The notes below the pieces were generated by a model. That model did no database searches. It had not been told where the DNA came from and saw nothing but the letters and a program-made list of their open reading frames with translations. A stretch of DNA of 64,000 bases from Salibacterium qingdaonense. Its GTDB lineage: Bacteria; Bacillota; Bacilli; Bacillales; Marinococcaceae. Both the position numbers and the translations under genes were made by a program. Shown in pieces: positions 30,232-40,379 of this stretch. The DNA lies in contig NZ_FOTY01000006.1 in assembly GCF_900114715.1 (NCBI RefSeq), positions 1-64,000 on the forward strand, read 5' to 3'. The stretch's first letter is position 1. Every line of letters begins with the position of its first letter.

Positions 30232-30866
30232 CGCACGTCCTCCTCTACCACTTCCGCGAGCCGCACCGCTATATCATCAATCCGACTATCTTTCATGCGG
30301 TAGCTGACCGGGTTCACAATCAGCCGCGACGTGATGGATACAATCGTCTCCAGTTCCACAAGTCCGTTTTCTTTCAGCGTCTGACCACTCGAGACGATAT
30401 CGACAATACGGTCGGCGAGACCGACAAGCGGAGCGAGTTCAATGGAACCATTCAACTTGATAATTTCCACCTGTTCGCCCTGCTCCTTAAAATACCGGGA
30501 AGCGAGATTTGGGTATTTGGATGCCACTTTCGGGTTGATATCTGTTTTTTCATACTCGGGGAGCCCTGCCACAGCCATGTAACACGGGCTGATTCCAAGG
30601 TCGAGCACTTCATGCACATCGCGCTCTTCTTCTATCATCGTATCCTTGCCGGCTACACCGATATCAGCCACTCCGTGTTCCACATACGTCGGTACATCCA
30701 TTGGTTTGGCAAGGATGAACCGCATATCTGCGTCCGGGGCGTCGACAATCAATTTTCTCGAATCATCAAATTCCGGAGGCAGGGAAAAACCGGCCCGGCG
30801 GAGAAGTTCGACCGCTTCTTCAAAAATCCGCCCTTTTGGCATCGCTATTTTTAATGGCTCTGTCAT
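30228..30866 (-). CDS. hisG: ATP phosphoribosyltransferase, short catalytic subunit
   Basis: First committed step: joins ATP and PRPP. The 212-residue protein is the short form without the C-terminal regulatory domain, so it needs HisZ. Motifs are [14 protein letters not shown] at the start, [13 protein letters not shown] (~62) and the PRPP loop [15 protein letters not shown] (~165). Its ATG overlaps the last base of the hisZ stop (TGATG), which fits a strict partnership. Confidence 0.97.
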   Translation of the reverse strand: MTEPLKIAMPKGRIFEEAVELLRRAGFSLPPEFDDSRKLIVDAPDADMRFILAKPMDVPTYVEHGVADIGVAGKDTMIEEERDVHEVLDLGISPCYMAVAGLPEYEKTDINPKVASKYPNLASRYFKEQGEQVEIIKLNGSIELAPLVGLADRIVDIVSSGQTLKENGLVELETIVSITSRLIVNPVSYRMKDSRIDDIAVRLAEVVEEDVR

Positions 30867-32047
30867 CAGCCCTCGTCCTCCTTCTTCGTTCCGTTCAAAT
30901 CAATCCATTCGCTGAAGAGACTGCGCAGCTGTTCCACATTTTCCACGCCGTCCTCATCCTGAAGAACCACCCGCTTTCCTAGATTCCGCTGCCGGCGCGC
31001 TTCTTCCACCGCTTCGCTTCTTCGTTCACGGCTGAATAAAATGCACGTCTGAGCGGGCTTTTCTCCTGTGTAACCGAGCGCTTCCACAAGAAGGTCGAGA
31101 CGGATGCCGAATCCGGTGGCGCGGCCCGGGCGTTCGAATTTTTCAAGGAGCTCATCGTACCGGCCGCCGCCTGCCAGCGGAAACCCGAGGCGGCTTCCGT
31201 ATCCTTCAAAGACAACGCCGGTGTAATAACTCATATGAAGGACAAGGTTGAAATCAAAAGTGACGTGCTGTTCCACTCCGTAGCATTCCAGTACATCACG
31301 GATCTGACGGAGGTTCTCCAGCGCTTCTGCGGCTTTGCCGTTATGAACGAGCGCGTCCGCTTCCTCCAGTTTTTCCGCCCCGCCCCGCAGCTGGAGCAGC
31401 CCCAGCAGACGGTTTTCGTCCTCTTTGGGAAGCTCGAGCGATTTCACATGCTGCCGGAATCCGACGTGATTTTTTTCATATAAAAAGCGGCGCAGGTTGT
31501 CCACCTCGTCAGTGCTTGCGAGCACATCAAACAATAGAGCATTGACGTAACCGATATGACCGACCGCCACCTGGAAATCTTCGAGTCCCGCTTCTTTCAG
31601 GGCAGCTGCCATCAACGCGATGACTTCTCCGTCTGCACTGGCCGTACTGTCGCCTACCAGTTCCACGCCCATCTGTTCAAATTCAGCCGGCCGTCCGCCT
31701 TCGCGCTGCTGGGCCCGGAATACATTGGTGTGGTACGACAGACGTATCGGAAAAGACTGCTCCTTCAGGCTTGATGCCGCAACTCTTGCGATCGGTGCTG
31801 TCATGTCAGGACGCAGAACCAGGGTGTGTCCCTGCTGGTCCAGCAGTTTGAAGAGCTGCTGATCAAGAATGGCAGAAGCACGGCCTACCGTATCGTAATA
31901 CTCCAGAGCAGGTGTTTCGATGGGAAGATACCCCCAGCTTCCAATTTCAGATTCCAGACGGTCCGCCACTCCGCGTTTTGTCTGGTAATAAGCCGGCAGT
32001 GTATCCCGCATGCCTAGTGGTTTCTCAAACATAAATGGCTGAGTCAA
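30866..32047 (-). CDS. hisZ: HisZ, ATP phosphoribosyltransferase regulatory subunit
   Basis: A 393-residue catalytically inactive paralogue of histidyl-tRNA synthetase that forms a hetero-octamer with HisG and confers histidine feedback. It has [30 protein letters not shown] (class II motif 2 region) and ERFGRP-type [10 protein letters not shown]. It lacks the anticodon-binding domain. I choose TTG 32045-32047 as start because AAAGGAG is 8 nt upstream; the ATG 18 nt earlier would put the site inside the gene. It is the first gene of the his operon. Confidence 0.95.
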   Translation of the reverse strand: MTQPFMFEKPLGMRDTLPAYYQTKRGVADRLESEIGSWGYLPIETPALEYYDTVGRASAILDQQLFKLLDQQGHTLVLRPDMTAPIARVAASSLKEQSFPIRLSYHTNVFRAQQREGGRPAEFEQMGVELVGDSTASADGEVIALMAAALKEAGLEDFQVAVGHIGYVNALLFDVLASTDEVDNLRRFLYEKNHVGFRQHVKSLELPKEDENRLLGLLQLRGGAEKLEEADALVHNGKAAEALENLRQIRDVLECYGVEQHVTFDFNLVLHMSYYTGVVFEGYGSRLGFPLAGGGRYDELLEKFERPGRATGFGIRLDLLVEALGYTGEKPAQTCILFSRERRSEAVEEARRQRNLGKRVVLQDEDGVENVEQLRSLFSEWIDLNGTKKEDEG

Positions 32048-32196
32048 AACGGGAACTCCTTTCATATCGCGGTATTTTGTTCACTGCATCTATGTATGCA
32101 AGGGAATACCAGATTCCCTTTCTTCCTTTTTAATAAAGAAAAAAACATGACGCTTTAGTCTGCTAATGCAATAGAGAGATAAAGTGTATATCATGT

Positions 32197-32225
32197 AGTT
32201 TACACCCCTTCGCAAGCCGCGTCAA
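32197..32225 (-). promoter_or_regulatory. Promoter of the hisZGDBHAF(IE) operon
   Basis: Minus-strand -35 TTGACG (32220-32225) and -10 TAAACT (32197-32202) have a 17-bp spacer. The ~140-nt leader contains a small GGGAAT-ATTCCC hairpin (32102-32118). I see no T-box signature and no histidine-rich leader peptide, so control is probably by a repressor or by general nitrogen/carbon signals. Confidence 0.75.
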
Positions 32226-32243
32226 TCGGGAAATTAACCGTTG

Positions 32244-32290
32244 AAAAAAGCCCTTTTCCCAGGGCAGGCGCCTGCACTGGGAAAAGGGCT
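32244..32290 (-). terminator. Terminator of the hprK operon
   Basis: A very long hairpin of about 20 bp (AGCCCTTTTCCCAG pairing with CTGGGAAAAGGGCT, and GCAGGC with GCCTGC) followed on the minus strand by TTTTTT. It overlaps the stop codon of the yvoF-like gene. Confidence 0.9.
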
Positions 32291-32774
32291 ATCTGGAGCT
32301 TTGAAGGAGCTGAAGTGGATTCCCTCCGACAACGGTCCCTGCCTCCACATCTTTATGGACGACCGAACCTGCCGCTACGACAGCATGGTCGCCGATCCGC
32401 ACCCCGGGCAGAATGGTTGAATTTGCTCCAATCATGACATGACTGCCGATTTCAACAGCACCAAGCCGGTATTCCGTAATCAGGTATTCATGCGCGAGAA
32501 TCGTTGTGTTGTATCCTATCACGCTGTTTTCCCCTATCGATATCTTTTCAGGATACATCACATCCGGCATCATCATTAATGCAAACGCCGTTTTGTCGCC
32601 TACCCGCATGCGCAAAAAGGTTCGGTACATCCAGTTTTTAAGCGGTAGAAAGGGAGTCAGGCGGGCGGTCTGAATGACGATGAAATTTTTGACGACTTTC
32701 CAGAAAGATACCGTTTTGTACATCTGCCAAAGAGAGTTCGAGGACTCGACCGGATACCGCTCCGTACGCCTCAT
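32289..32774 (-). CDS. yvoF: Left-handed beta-helix acyltransferase (YvoF-like)
   Basis: This 161-residue protein has hexapeptide repeats: ISIGENSVIGYNTTILAHEY (~76-95), VEIGSHVMIGANSTILPG and VRIGDHAVVAAGSVVHKDVE, ending in the typical VVGGNPLQLL. This trimeric fold transfers acetyl or other acyl groups; the acceptor is unknown. It overlaps ppaX by 4 bp and ends the hprK-lgt-ppaX-yvoF unit as in B. subtilis. Confidence 0.9.
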   Translation of the reverse strand: MRRTERYPVESSNSLWQMYKTVSFWKVVKNFIVIQTARLTPFLPLKNWMYRTFLRMRVGDKTAFALMMMPDVMYPEKISIGENSVIGYNTTILAHEYLITEYRLGAVEIGSHVMIGANSTILPGVRIGDHAVVAAGSVVHKDVEAGTVVGGNPLQLLQSSR

Positions 32775-33418
32775 ACCTGCTTCACGCCAAGATACGAAAG
32801 AATGCCGGGCATCGTCTGCAGCATAATATCCGGTTCATAAGACTGCAGGTGTTCTTCTCCTTTGATGGTCCAGGCCACACCGGCCGTCCTCACTCCGGCA
32901 TTTTTTCCGGCAAGAATGTCATACTTGCTGTCTCCGACCATCATCGTTTTACCGGGCTTCGATCCAAACGCGGCCATCGCCCGCTCGAGCGGCTCAGGAT
33001 CAGGTTTTGCCCGCTCCACATCAGCGAGCGTAATAACGGTTGGAAAATACGGAGCCAAACCGGATGCCTCAAGACCCATCAAGGCCGTTTCCTTTCGCTT
33101 TGTGGTCACCACAGCTAGATGAAAACCCTGCTCGTGCAGTCTCTGAATCGTTTCTGTGACTCCCTCGTACTCCTCAAGCATCGCATCATGATGATCGAGC
33201 GTGAACTGCTGATACATCCGGATCATCTCTTCCGCCCGGTCAGGGTCGATGGAGCGGAAATTCTCGGGAAGAGGAGTACCGATAAAACCGATAATATCCT
33301 CCCGCGAATACCGGCCGGGATAATAAGAGTCCAGTACGTGTTCAAACGAAGATATAATGAGCGGATTGGTGTTTACAAGTGTTCCATCAAAATCAAACAG
33401 AATCGTATCAATCTCCAT
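32771..33418 (-). CDS. ppaX: Pyrophosphatase PpaX
   Basis: A 215-residue HAD-family phosphatase that hydrolyses the pyrophosphate released when HPr kinase/phosphorylase dephosphorylates HPr-Ser-P. Motifs are FDFDGTLVNTN (nucleophile aspartate near residue 9), VVTTKR (motif II), and KPDPEP then MVGDSKYDI (motifs III and IV). Start ATG 33416-33418 lies 6 nt after GGAGG. Location in the hprK operon supports PpaX over a generic phosphoglycolate phosphatase. Confidence 0.94.
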   Translation of the reverse strand: MEIDTILFDFDGTLVNTNPLIISSFEHVLDSYYPGRYSREDIIGFIGTPLPENFRSIDPDRAEEMIRMYQQFTLDHHDAMLEEYEGVTETIQRLHEQGFHLAVVTTKRKETALMGLEASGLAPYFPTVITLADVERAKPDPEPLERAMAAFGSKPGKTMMVGDSKYDILAGKNAGVRTAGVAWTIKGEEHLQSYEPDIMLQTMPGILSYLGVKQV

Positions 33419-33442
33419 AAGATGCCTCCTCACGGTCCGTGT

Positions 33443-34309
33443 TTACTTTTTTCTGCTGGATGAAGACTTCTTTTTCGGTTTGGGGACTCCGCTTCCATCC
33501 TCATCCAGATAACGGGCGGAGGCAAGGCCGGTTTTTCTGCGGTATGCCCACACAAGGGCTGAACCAATAATAAGAATAACGGAAATGACCTGAGCAGCCT
33601 GCAGTGTATCACCGATCATCAGGCTGTCTGTCCGCATCGCCTCGATGAAAAAACGACCGGCTGAATACCAGATGATATAGCTCAGGAACAGTTCGCCCCG
33701 TTTCAGGTTGACGCGTCGGAGCAGAAGCAGAAGAACAAGCCCGAGCAGATTCCAGACGGATTCATACAGAAAGGTCGGGTGGTAATAGGTGCCGTCAATG
33801 AACATCTGCTCGATGATAAAGTTCGGAAGCTGCAGGTTTTCCAGAAAGCTCCTCGTGACCGGACCTCCATGTGCCTCCTGGTTAATGAAGTTACCCCAGC
33901 GTCCTACAGCCTGTCCAAGAATGATACTCGGAGCGGCAATGTCTGCCATTTTCCAAAACGACACTCCGCGCTTTCTTGTGAATACGACGGCTGTGAGTAC
34001 AGCTCCAATCAATCCGCCGTGAATGGCAAGACCGCCTTCCCATACAGCCAGTATCTCCCCGGGGTTTTCTGCGTAGTATCCCCAGCGGAAAATCACGTAA
34101 TAAAGACGGGCACATAAAATCGAAACCGGAATAGCAAAAATAAGAAGATCTGCAAAAATATCCTTAGGAAGGCCGCGTTTTTTCGATTCCCGGTTAGCAA
34201 GCAAAAACCCGAAAAGGGCGCCGAGCCCGATAAGAATCCCGTACCAGTAGACCGGCCACGATCCGATTTCAAACGCGACACGGTCAATCGGTGGTGCTGT
34301 GTATATCAT
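33443..34309 (-). CDS. lgt: Prolipoprotein diacylglyceryl transferase
   Basis: A membrane enzyme of 288 residues with about seven transmembrane helices that attaches diacylglycerol to the lipobox cysteine of prelipoproteins. It has [10 protein letters not shown] with the essential histidine (~95) and the Lgt signature [14 protein letters not shown] (~135). The C-terminal ~30 residues form a lysine/serine-rich tail ([12 protein letters not shown]). Substrates in this window include the predicted lipoproteins at 49192 and 56973. Confidence 0.96.
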   Translation of the reverse strand: MIYTAPPIDRVAFEIGSWPVYWYGILIGLGALFGFLLANRESKKRGLPKDIFADLLIFAIPVSILCARLYYVIFRWGYYAENPGEILAVWEGGLAIHGGLIGAVLTAVVFTRKRGVSFWKMADIAAPSIILGQAVGRWGNFINQEAHGGPVTRSFLENLQLPNFIIEQMFIDGTYYHPTFLYESVWNLLGLVLLLLLRRVNLKRGELFLSYIIWYSAGRFFIEAMRTDSLMIGDTLQAAQVISVILIIGSALVWAYRRKTGLASARYLDEDGSGVPKPKKKSSSSRKK

Positions 34310-34327
34310 CTGTCTTCTCTCCTATCC

Positions 34328-35263
34328 TTAAAAATCCTCCCGGTTTCCTTCTTCAATGACATCGGTCAGGCGGTCGGAAAACTGCTTCGCCGTGTTGATT
34401 CCCATCCGCTTGAGACGGAAATTCATCGCCGCCACTTCGACGATAACAGCAAGGTTCCGCCCGGGCCGGACGGGAATCGTATACTTCGGTATTTCGGTAT
34501 CGATAACCTGAAGGGTTGCTTCTTCCAGGCCGAGACGGTCATATGCTTTGTTTTCATCCCAAAGTTCAAGATGAATCGTCAGCCCGATACGCTTAAATGG
34601 ACGTACGGCTCCCGCACCGAATAATGTCATCACATCAATGATACCAAGTCCCCGGATTTCAAGCAGGTGCCGTATCAGTTCCGGCGCACTGCCGACGAGC
34701 GTATCTCCGTGCTGCTGGAAAATCTCAACGGAGTCATCAGCAACAAGACGGTGGCCGCGGCGCACGAGGTCCAGAGCCGTTTCACTTTTACCGACGCCGC
34801 TCGCTCCGGTTAACAGCACACCAATGCCGTAGATATCAACGAGAACCCCGTGGACAGCAGTGGACTTGGCCAGCCGTGCCTCAAGAAAATTGGTAAGCTG
34901 ACTGCTGAGCCGTGTGGTCGTAACGTCTGAACGCATGACCGGAACACCCACATTTTCTGCGCTCTCCAGGAGTTCAGGCGGAGCAATCAACCCACGCGAA
35001 ATAATAATCCCGGGTGTGTCATATGTACAAAGGTTCGTCATCCGTTCTTTTTTTTCTTCTTCATTCAGCTGCTGAAAAAAAGAAAGCTCGGTGCGTCCAA
35101 GGAGCTGCAGCCGCTTGGCGGGATAATACGTGAAAAACCCGGCCATTTCGATTCCGGGCCGCGAAATGTCACTTGTTGTAATAGCCCGGTATACTCCGTC
35201 GTTTCCGGCGAGCACCTCCATGTTGAATTGTTTTACTAAATCATTGGCGCTTACTTTAGGCAT
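34328..35263 (-). CDS. hprK: HPr kinase/phosphorylase
   Basis: Phosphorylates and dephosphorylates Ser46 of HPr and Crh, the central step in Firmicutes carbon catabolite control. The 311-residue protein has a Walker A site [10 protein letters not shown] (~153-162), the preceding catalytic histidine in [12 protein letters not shown] (~138) and the signature [19 protein letters not shown] (~200). It heads the hprK-lgt-ppaX-yvoF operon; yvoD, present between lgt and ppaX in B. subtilis, is missing. Confidence 0.97.
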   Translation of the reverse strand: MPKVSANDLVKQFNMEVLAGNDGVYRAITTSDISRPGIEMAGFFTYYPAKRLQLLGRTELSFFQQLNEEEKKERMTNLCTYDTPGIIISRGLIAPPELLESAENVGVPVMRSDVTTTRLSSQLTNFLEARLAKSTAVHGVLVDIYGIGVLLTGASGVGKSETALDLVRRGHRLVADDSVEIFQQHGDTLVGSAPELIRHLLEIRGLGIIDVMTLFGAGAVRPFKRIGLTIHLELWDENKAYDRLGLEEATLQVIDTEIPKYTIPVRPGRNLAVIVEVAAMNFRLKRMGINTAKQFSDRLTDVIEEGNREDF

Positions 35264-35479
35264 ACATACCCCTCTACCTGTTCCATCACAGAGGACAGTG
35301 CCCCGGCTGGAATCATCAGAATTTTTCTAGTTATGCTTCTATTATTGTAGCACGATTTCACCGTCTATTGGAAATCAGGTTTGGGAAAGGTTATGTACCA
35401 GATGAGCATCGGCGGGCGCTGATAGGAAGTGGACCCTGAATGACTCTACAGGGACTTTAGTGTCCATGAAGTCAGATGC

Positions 35480-35528
35480 TGAAAAAAGAGCATTTCCGAT
35501 ATCATTGCTGATTATCGGAAATGCTCTT
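35480..35528 (-). terminator. Terminator of yvlB-yvlC-yvlD
   Basis: AAGAGCATTTCCGATA and TATCGGAAATGCTCTT make a perfect 16-bp stem with an 11-nt loop, followed on the minus strand by TTTTTT. The gap 35264-35480 holds the hprK upstream region; a TACAAT-like -10 is visible near 35352. Confidence 0.9.
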
Positions 35529-35557
35529 CCGTCATTAGAGAGATCTGCTTTTATTGC

Positions 35558-35920
35558 TCACGACCGGCTCTTTCGGAGCGGTTCTACGATAAAGTTGTTA
35601 ATAAGCACGTTCAACAGTGCAATCAGTACCGCTGCGAGCAGAGCCATGCCAAAGCTTGAAATCTGGAATAAATCACCCATCAATTCAGATGTGAGCATGA
35701 GCAGTGCCGCATTGATGATAAAAACAAAGAAGCCGAGCGTCACTACCGTAATCGGCAGGGTCAAAATGACAAGCAGTGGACGAATCAGCATGTTAATGAT
35801 GGACAGGAGCAGCGCCGCGGTAAACGCTGCCCCGAGACCATCCAGTTCAAAACCGGGAAAGAAACCAGCCACGACCATCAGGGTTACCATATTAACGAGA
35901 AACGGGACGAGGCACCCCAT
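35558..35920 (-). CDS. yvlD: YvlD-like phage holin family membrane protein
   Basis: This 120-residue protein has four membrane segments and the family motif IINMLIRPLLVILTLPITVV (about residues 40-60). YvlD belongs to the four-TM holin-like family (PF04020) found with PspC-type genes. In B. subtilis the yvlABCD operon is induced by cell-envelope stress through extracytoplasmic sigma factors. It shares one base with the upstream yvlC stop. Confidence 0.9.
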   Translation of the reverse strand: MGCLVPFLVNMVTLMVVAGFFPGFELDGLGAAFTAALLLSIINMLIRPLLVILTLPITVVTLGFFVFIINAALLMLTSELMGDLFQISSFGMALLAAVLIALLNVLINNFIVEPLRKSRS

Positions 35921-36120
35921 TATTCTACCGTGTCTCCCTCATTGGGCAGGACAAATGTGAGCACAAGGTAAGCGATGGGAATGGGGAAAAACCACGTTAC
36001 AAAAAACAGAACAACTGTGATAATCCGGATAAGCATCGGGTCCACTCCGAAGTAATCGGCAATGCCGCCGCATACCCCAGCCAGTTTTCGGTTTGTCCGG
36101 CTTCGAACTAATTTCTTCAT
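35920..36120 (-). CDS. yvlC: PspC-domain protein (YvlC-like)
   Basis: A 66-residue protein that is a single PspC domain: RSRTNRKLAGVCGGIADYFG at residues 5-24, then a membrane segment VVLFFVTWFFPIPIAYLVL. PspC proteins sense membrane stress together with a DUF4097-type partner, here yvlB just upstream (13 bp). Confidence 0.93.
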   Translation of the reverse strand: MKKLVRSRTNRKLAGVCGGIADYFGVDPMLIRIITVVLFFVTWFFPIPIAYLVLTFVLPNEGDTVE

Positions 36121-36133
36121 CCTATCTGCCTCC

Positions 36134-37327
36134 TCAGCTGTCTTCGGGTTTCAAAGAAATGGATCCGGTCTTCGTCTGTGCATTCAGACGAAGACGCGGC
36201 GACGCTTCCATATTGGATGTGAAGCGCAGCGATTTCTGAATAAAATCTTTCTTCTCTTCATGAATCTCCATATCGCTTAATGAATAATTGTAGTTGCCCA
36301 CATTGGTACGAAGGTGCCCTTCCGTTCTTATTTCCGGAGGAACTGTAACAAAAATACTCCCCGTCGTTGCAGAAAGAGCGGCCCTTGCATCCTGGGTGAC
36401 TCCCATTAACGCATCGATAGTGCCGTTCACCGATTCCGCCTCCAGATCGCGGATATTTGAATTCAGTTCAATCGTGCCGTTCATGGTTTTCACATCGCCG
36501 ACATCTACACGGCCTCCCGTCACTTTGACCGGACCGTTTACCGTTTCGAGGTGGCATTTCATCGTATCCGGCTGCTCGATGGTGAGGCTGCCGTTCACGG
36601 CTTTGGCGGAAAAACTATTTACTTTTACGTCTTCCCCTCTCAAATGACCATTAAACGTGTACAGATGCAGACTTTCATACGTCCGGCGCGGCACATACAT
36701 CACGGCGTCGACTTTCATCGCTTTCGTTCTCGTGTAGAAACGAAGGTGCGTGTCGTCCACCTCAAACACCGTCTCCTTCAGAAATTCCTGACGTGCTTCT
36801 TCCTGAGTCCGGCTCTTGTATACTTTCACGTCACATTCGAGCTTTACATCCGCCTCATCCCAGGGTTTCCATTCGAGTGACCCATTTTCCAGCGATATAT
36901 CAAGAGACGTCTGCTCCATGTTTTTGTGCTGGAAAATGTGATGCACTTCCTGGTAAGGCCCGAAATTAAAATCCAGATCCAGTTCTTTGATTTTCCGGAC
37001 AGCGCTGTCGATGAAATCAGAGAAACCGGTCGCTGCCCCTGCATGGTCTTTCTGCTTTTCCCGGTCCCACTCCGTATCCCAGCCCGAACGTCTGTCCTGC
37101 CGGCTGCCGGCTGCCCGGGTCGGCAGACTGGTTTCCGTGGAAGCCTCTGTTTTCTCTTTTTCCTGTCCGGCCCCGCCTGAATCGGGACCGGAAACCGGGC
37201 TGCTGTTTTCCTGCATCTGCTTTTCCCCGTCGTCCGAATTCATGGCTTTCAGCAGTTTGGTTCCGTCTTCAGGCGAAATCTTTCCGTCTTCCACCATTTT
37301 TAATATCAGCTTGCGTTCTTCCTCCAT
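36134..37327 (-). CDS. yvlB: DUF4097 beta-strand repeat protein (YvlB-like)
   Basis: This 397-residue protein starts with a short helical SHOCT-like motif (LKMVEDGKISPEDGTKLLKA, ~8-28), then a low-complexity linker, then a long DUF4097 region of repeated short strands (VNSFSAKAVNGSLTIEQP, VKTMNGTIELNSNIRDLEAE, VNGTIDAL). The region probably forms a right-handed beta structure. No signal peptide is seen. It heads the yvlB-C-D envelope-stress operon. Confidence 0.9.
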   Translation of the reverse strand: MEEERKLILKMVEDGKISPEDGTKLLKAMNSDDGEKQMQENSSPVSGPDSGGAGQEKEKTEASTETSLPTRAAGSRQDRRSGWDTEWDREKQKDHAGAATGFSDFIDSAVRKIKELDLDFNFGPYQEVHHIFQHKNMEQTSLDISLENGSLEWKPWDEADVKLECDVKVYKSRTQEEARQEFLKETVFEVDDTHLRFYTRTKAMKVDAVMYVPRRTYESLHLYTFNGHLRGEDVKVNSFSAKAVNGSLTIEQPDTMKCHLETVNGPVKVTGGRVDVGDVKTMNGTIELNSNIRDLEAESVNGTIDALMGVTQDARAALSATTGSIFVTVPPEIRTEGHLRTNVGNYNYSLSDMEIHEEKKDFIQKSLRFTSNMEASPRLRLNAQTKTGSISLKPEDS

Positions 37328-37487
37328 GATTGATCCCTTCCTTTTTAAGTAATATGAGGGTTCTGTGCAACCATTCAGACTGTCTTACCTGATTTTTACG
37401 CAAACGACGCCGGTACGGTTTCAGCATTTCAGGAAAAATCAGCCGCTGCTCCGGCCGGCCTCCGGGATCGGGCTGAAAGTATCCGGC

Positions 37488-40373
37488 TCAGGATGAAGAA
37501 GGCTCGGCAACCTGCTCAGCTTCTGCTAAGCGCTCTGCCATGCGCCGCTTTTCGCGTTCGAGTATCGGCTTGAGGTAGAAACCCGTGTAGGAATCCCCGT
37601 CCTCTCCCACCTTTTCCGGTGTGCCGGATGCAATAATGCGGCCGCCGCCGTCTCCTCCTTCCGGTCCGAGATCGATAATGTGGTCGACGGTTTTAATCAC
37701 GTCGAGGTTATGCTCAATAATAATGACCGTGTCTCCATTATCCACAAGACGCTGGAGTACTTTCATCAGACGGTCGATATCATCCACATGGAGCCCTGTT
37801 GTCGGTTCATCGAGAATATACAGGGACTTACCGGTGGAGCGGCGCTGCAGCTGACTTGCGAGTTTTACCCGCTGCGCCTCGCCTCCCGACAGGGTTGTCG
37901 CCTGCTGACCGAGCTTGATATATCCAAGCCCGACATCATACAGTGTCTGGATTTTACGCTGGATTTTCGGGATGTTTTCAAAAAAGTCCAGAGCCTCTTC
38001 CACCGTCATCGCGAGGACATCTGCGATATTTTTACCCTTGTATCGTATGTCCAGTGTATCACGATTGTACCGCGTTCCGCCGCATTCTTCGCAGGTGACG
38101 TACACATCAGGCAGAAAGTGCATCTCAATCTTGATAATGCCGTCGCCTTTGCACGCTTCACAGCGGCCGCCTTTCACGTTGAAACTGAACCGCCCCTTTT
38201 TGTATCCCCGCGTTTTTGCTTCATTTGTCATCGCAAAAACGTCACGTATGTCATCAAACATGCCTGTGTACGTGGCCGGGTTGGAGCGCGGTGTCCGGCC
38301 GATCGGCGCCTGGTTGATGTCGACAACTTTTTCGAGCTGCTCGATGCCTTCCACTTTTTTATGGGCGCCGGGCTTTTCCTTACCGCGGTGAAGCTTTTGG
38401 GACAGTGTCTTATACAGGATATCATTGATCAGTGTGCTTTTTCCGGATCCGGAGACACCTGTCACAGCGGTCAGCAGACCGAGCGGAATGGATGCGTTCA
38501 CATTCTGGAGGTTGTTCTCTTTTGCTCCCTTGATCTTCACCTGCCGTTTATCGGGTTTACGGCGCGCGGCCGGGAGCGGGATGAATTTTTTCCCGGAAAG
38601 ATACTGACCGGTAAGCGAATCTTCATCCTCTTTCACTTTTTCAGGCGGTCCCTCGGACACAATATAACCACCGTGGACGCCGGCTCCCGGACCAATATCC
38701 ACGAGGTGGTCGGCCGCGAGCATTGTATCTTCATCATGTTCCACGACAATCAATGTATTGCCAAGATCCCGCATCCGTTCCAGGGTCCGGATCAGGCGGT
38801 TGTTATCACGCTGATGCAGGCCGATCGAAGGTTCGTCGAGAATGTAGAGCACACCCATCAGGGAGGAGCCGATCTGAGTGGCCAGCCGTATACGCTGCGC
38901 TTCCCCGCCTGACAGTGTTCCGGCCGCCCGGCTCAATGTCAGATAATCAATACCGACATTAATCAGAAAACCAAGACGTTCCTCGATTTCTCTCAGAATC
39001 AAGCGGGCAATCGTCAGTTCTTTCTCTGAAAGCTCCAGTTCTTCGAAAAACTGCTTTGCATCTTTAATCGATAAATCCGTTACCTCTCCGATATGACGTC
39101 CGGCTATTTTGACAGCCAGGCTCTCTTCCCGGAGCCGGTTTCCGTTACAACCCGGGCAGTTGGTGCGGGCCATGTACTGCTCCATCTGATCACGGATGAA
39201 ATCCGAGGCCGTGCCGTAGTAGCGGCGCGAAATATTATTCAGCACGCCTTCAAAGTAAATATTTCGTTCCGTGATACCGCCGCGGTCGTTTTCGTAACGG
39301 AAGGTCATACGCTCTTGGTTGCTGCCGTGCAGCAGAATATTCAATTTCTCTTTCGGCAGGTCTTTCACCGGAACATTCATATCAATATCGAAATGACGGC
39401 ACACAGAATCAAGCAGCTGCGGATAATAATTGGAACTGGTCGGTTCCCACGCTGCAATGGCATGATCATTCAATGTGCGGTCCCAGTCGGGAATGACAAG
39501 TTCTTTATCCACTTCCAGGCGGCTGCCGATTCCATCACACGTCGGGCATGCACCAAAGGGACTGTTGAACGAGAACAGGCGCGGCTCCAGTTCACCAATG
39601 GCAAATCCGCAGTGCGGGCACGCGTGATGCTGATTAAAGAGGAGCTCTTCGCCGTCCATGACATTCGCCATCGCTTTGCCGCCGCTTAAATCCAGTGCCG
39701 TTTCGAGTGAATCCGAAAGCCGTGTTTCGATTCCCTCTTTTATTACAATCCGGTCCACCACTACTTCAATGTCATGGTTTTTGTTCTTCTCCAGATTGAT
39801 TTCTTCGCTTACTTCACGCATCTCCCCGTCCACGCGGACACGGACGAATCCTTTCTGCTTCAGGTCTTCGAGCAGTTTGACGTGCTCCCCTTTACGCCCG
39901 GAAACGACCGGTGCGAGAATCTGCATCTTCGTGCGTTCGGGAAATTCCATCATACGGTCCACCATCTGCTGCACCGTCTGCGAAGAGATTTCGACGCCGT
40001 GGTTCGGACAAACCGGGTGTCCAACTCTGGCAAACAACAGACGCAGGTAGTCATAAATTTCTGTTACCGTGCCGACCGTGGAACGCGGGTTGCGGCTGGT
40101 GGTTTTCTGGTCTATGGAAATCGCCGGGGAAAGGCCTTCAATGGAATCGACATCTGGTTTCTCCATCTGACCGAGAAACTGCCGGGCGTAAGCCGACAGA
40201 GATTCTACATAACGACGCTGGCCTTCGGCGTAAATCGTGTCAAACGCAAGAGAGGATTTCCCCGACCCCGACAGTCCCGTCAAGACAACCAGGCTGCCGC
40301 GGGGAATCGTCACATCAATATCTTTCAGGTTATGGGACCGTGCTCCCTTAATCTGTAGATTTTCTACCGGCAT
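37488..40373 (-). CDS. uvrA: UvrABC system protein A
   Basis: A 961-residue ATPase that recognises DNA damage and loads UvrB. It has two ABC modules: Walker [14 protein letters not shown] (~33) and [10 protein letters not shown] (~645), two ABC signatures [12 protein letters not shown] and [12 protein letters not shown], and zinc modules with [15 protein letters not shown] and the CEACKGDG / CEECGG pair. Length is normal (B. subtilis 957). It follows uvrB by 6 bp. Confidence 0.98.
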   Translation of the reverse strand: MPVENLQIKGARSHNLKDIDVTIPRGSLVVLTGLSGSGKSSLAFDTIYAEGQRRYVESLSAYARQFLGQMEKPDVDSIEGLSPAISIDQKTTSRNPRSTVGTVTEIYDYLRLLFARVGHPVCPNHGVEISSQTVQQMVDRMMEFPERTKMQILAPVVSGRKGEHVKLLEDLKQKGFVRVRVDGEMREVSEEINLEKNKNHDIEVVVDRIVIKEGIETRLSDSLETALDLSGGKAMANVMDGEELLFNQHHACPHCGFAIGELEPRLFSFNSPFGACPTCDGIGSRLEVDKELVIPDWDRTLNDHAIAAWEPTSSNYYPQLLDSVCRHFDIDMNVPVKDLPKEKLNILLHGSNQERMTFRYENDRGGITERNIYFEGVLNNISRRYYGTASDFIRDQMEQYMARTNCPGCNGNRLREESLAVKIAGRHIGEVTDLSIKDAKQFFEELELSEKELTIARLILREIEERLGFLINVGIDYLTLSRAAGTLSGGEAQRIRLATQIGSSLMGVLYILDEPSIGLHQRDNNRLIRTLERMRDLGNTLIVVEHDEDTMLAADHLVDIGPGAGVHGGYIVSEGPPEKVKEDEDSLTGQYLSGKKFIPLPAARRKPDKRQVKIKGAKENNLQNVNASIPLGLLTAVTGVSGSGKSTLINDILYKTLSQKLHRGKEKPGAHKKVEGIEQLEKVVDINQAPIGRTPRSNPATYTGMFDDIRDVFAMTNEAKTRGYKKGRFSFNVKGGRCEACKGDGIIKIEMHFLPDVYVTCEECGGTRYNRDTLDIRYKGKNIADVLAMTVEEALDFFENIPKIQRKIQTLYDVGLGYIKLGQQATTLSGGEAQRVKLASQLQRRSTGKSLYILDEPTTGLHVDDIDRLMKVLQRLVDNGDTVIIIEHNLDVIKTVDHIIDLGPEGGDGGGRIIASGTPEKVGEDGDSYTGFYLKPILEREKRRMAERLAEAEQVAEPSSS

Positions 40374-40379
40374 TGTACG

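Noticed and set aside
32068-32153. Leader peptide before hisZ
   Set aside because: A short minus-strand frame starting ATG-TTT overlaps the region, but it has no ribosome-binding site and only one histidine codon, so attenuation by histidine is not supported.
32066-32190. T-box riboswitch in the his leader
   Set aside because: The leader is only ~140 nt and lacks the conserved T-box sequence and specifier-loop architecture.
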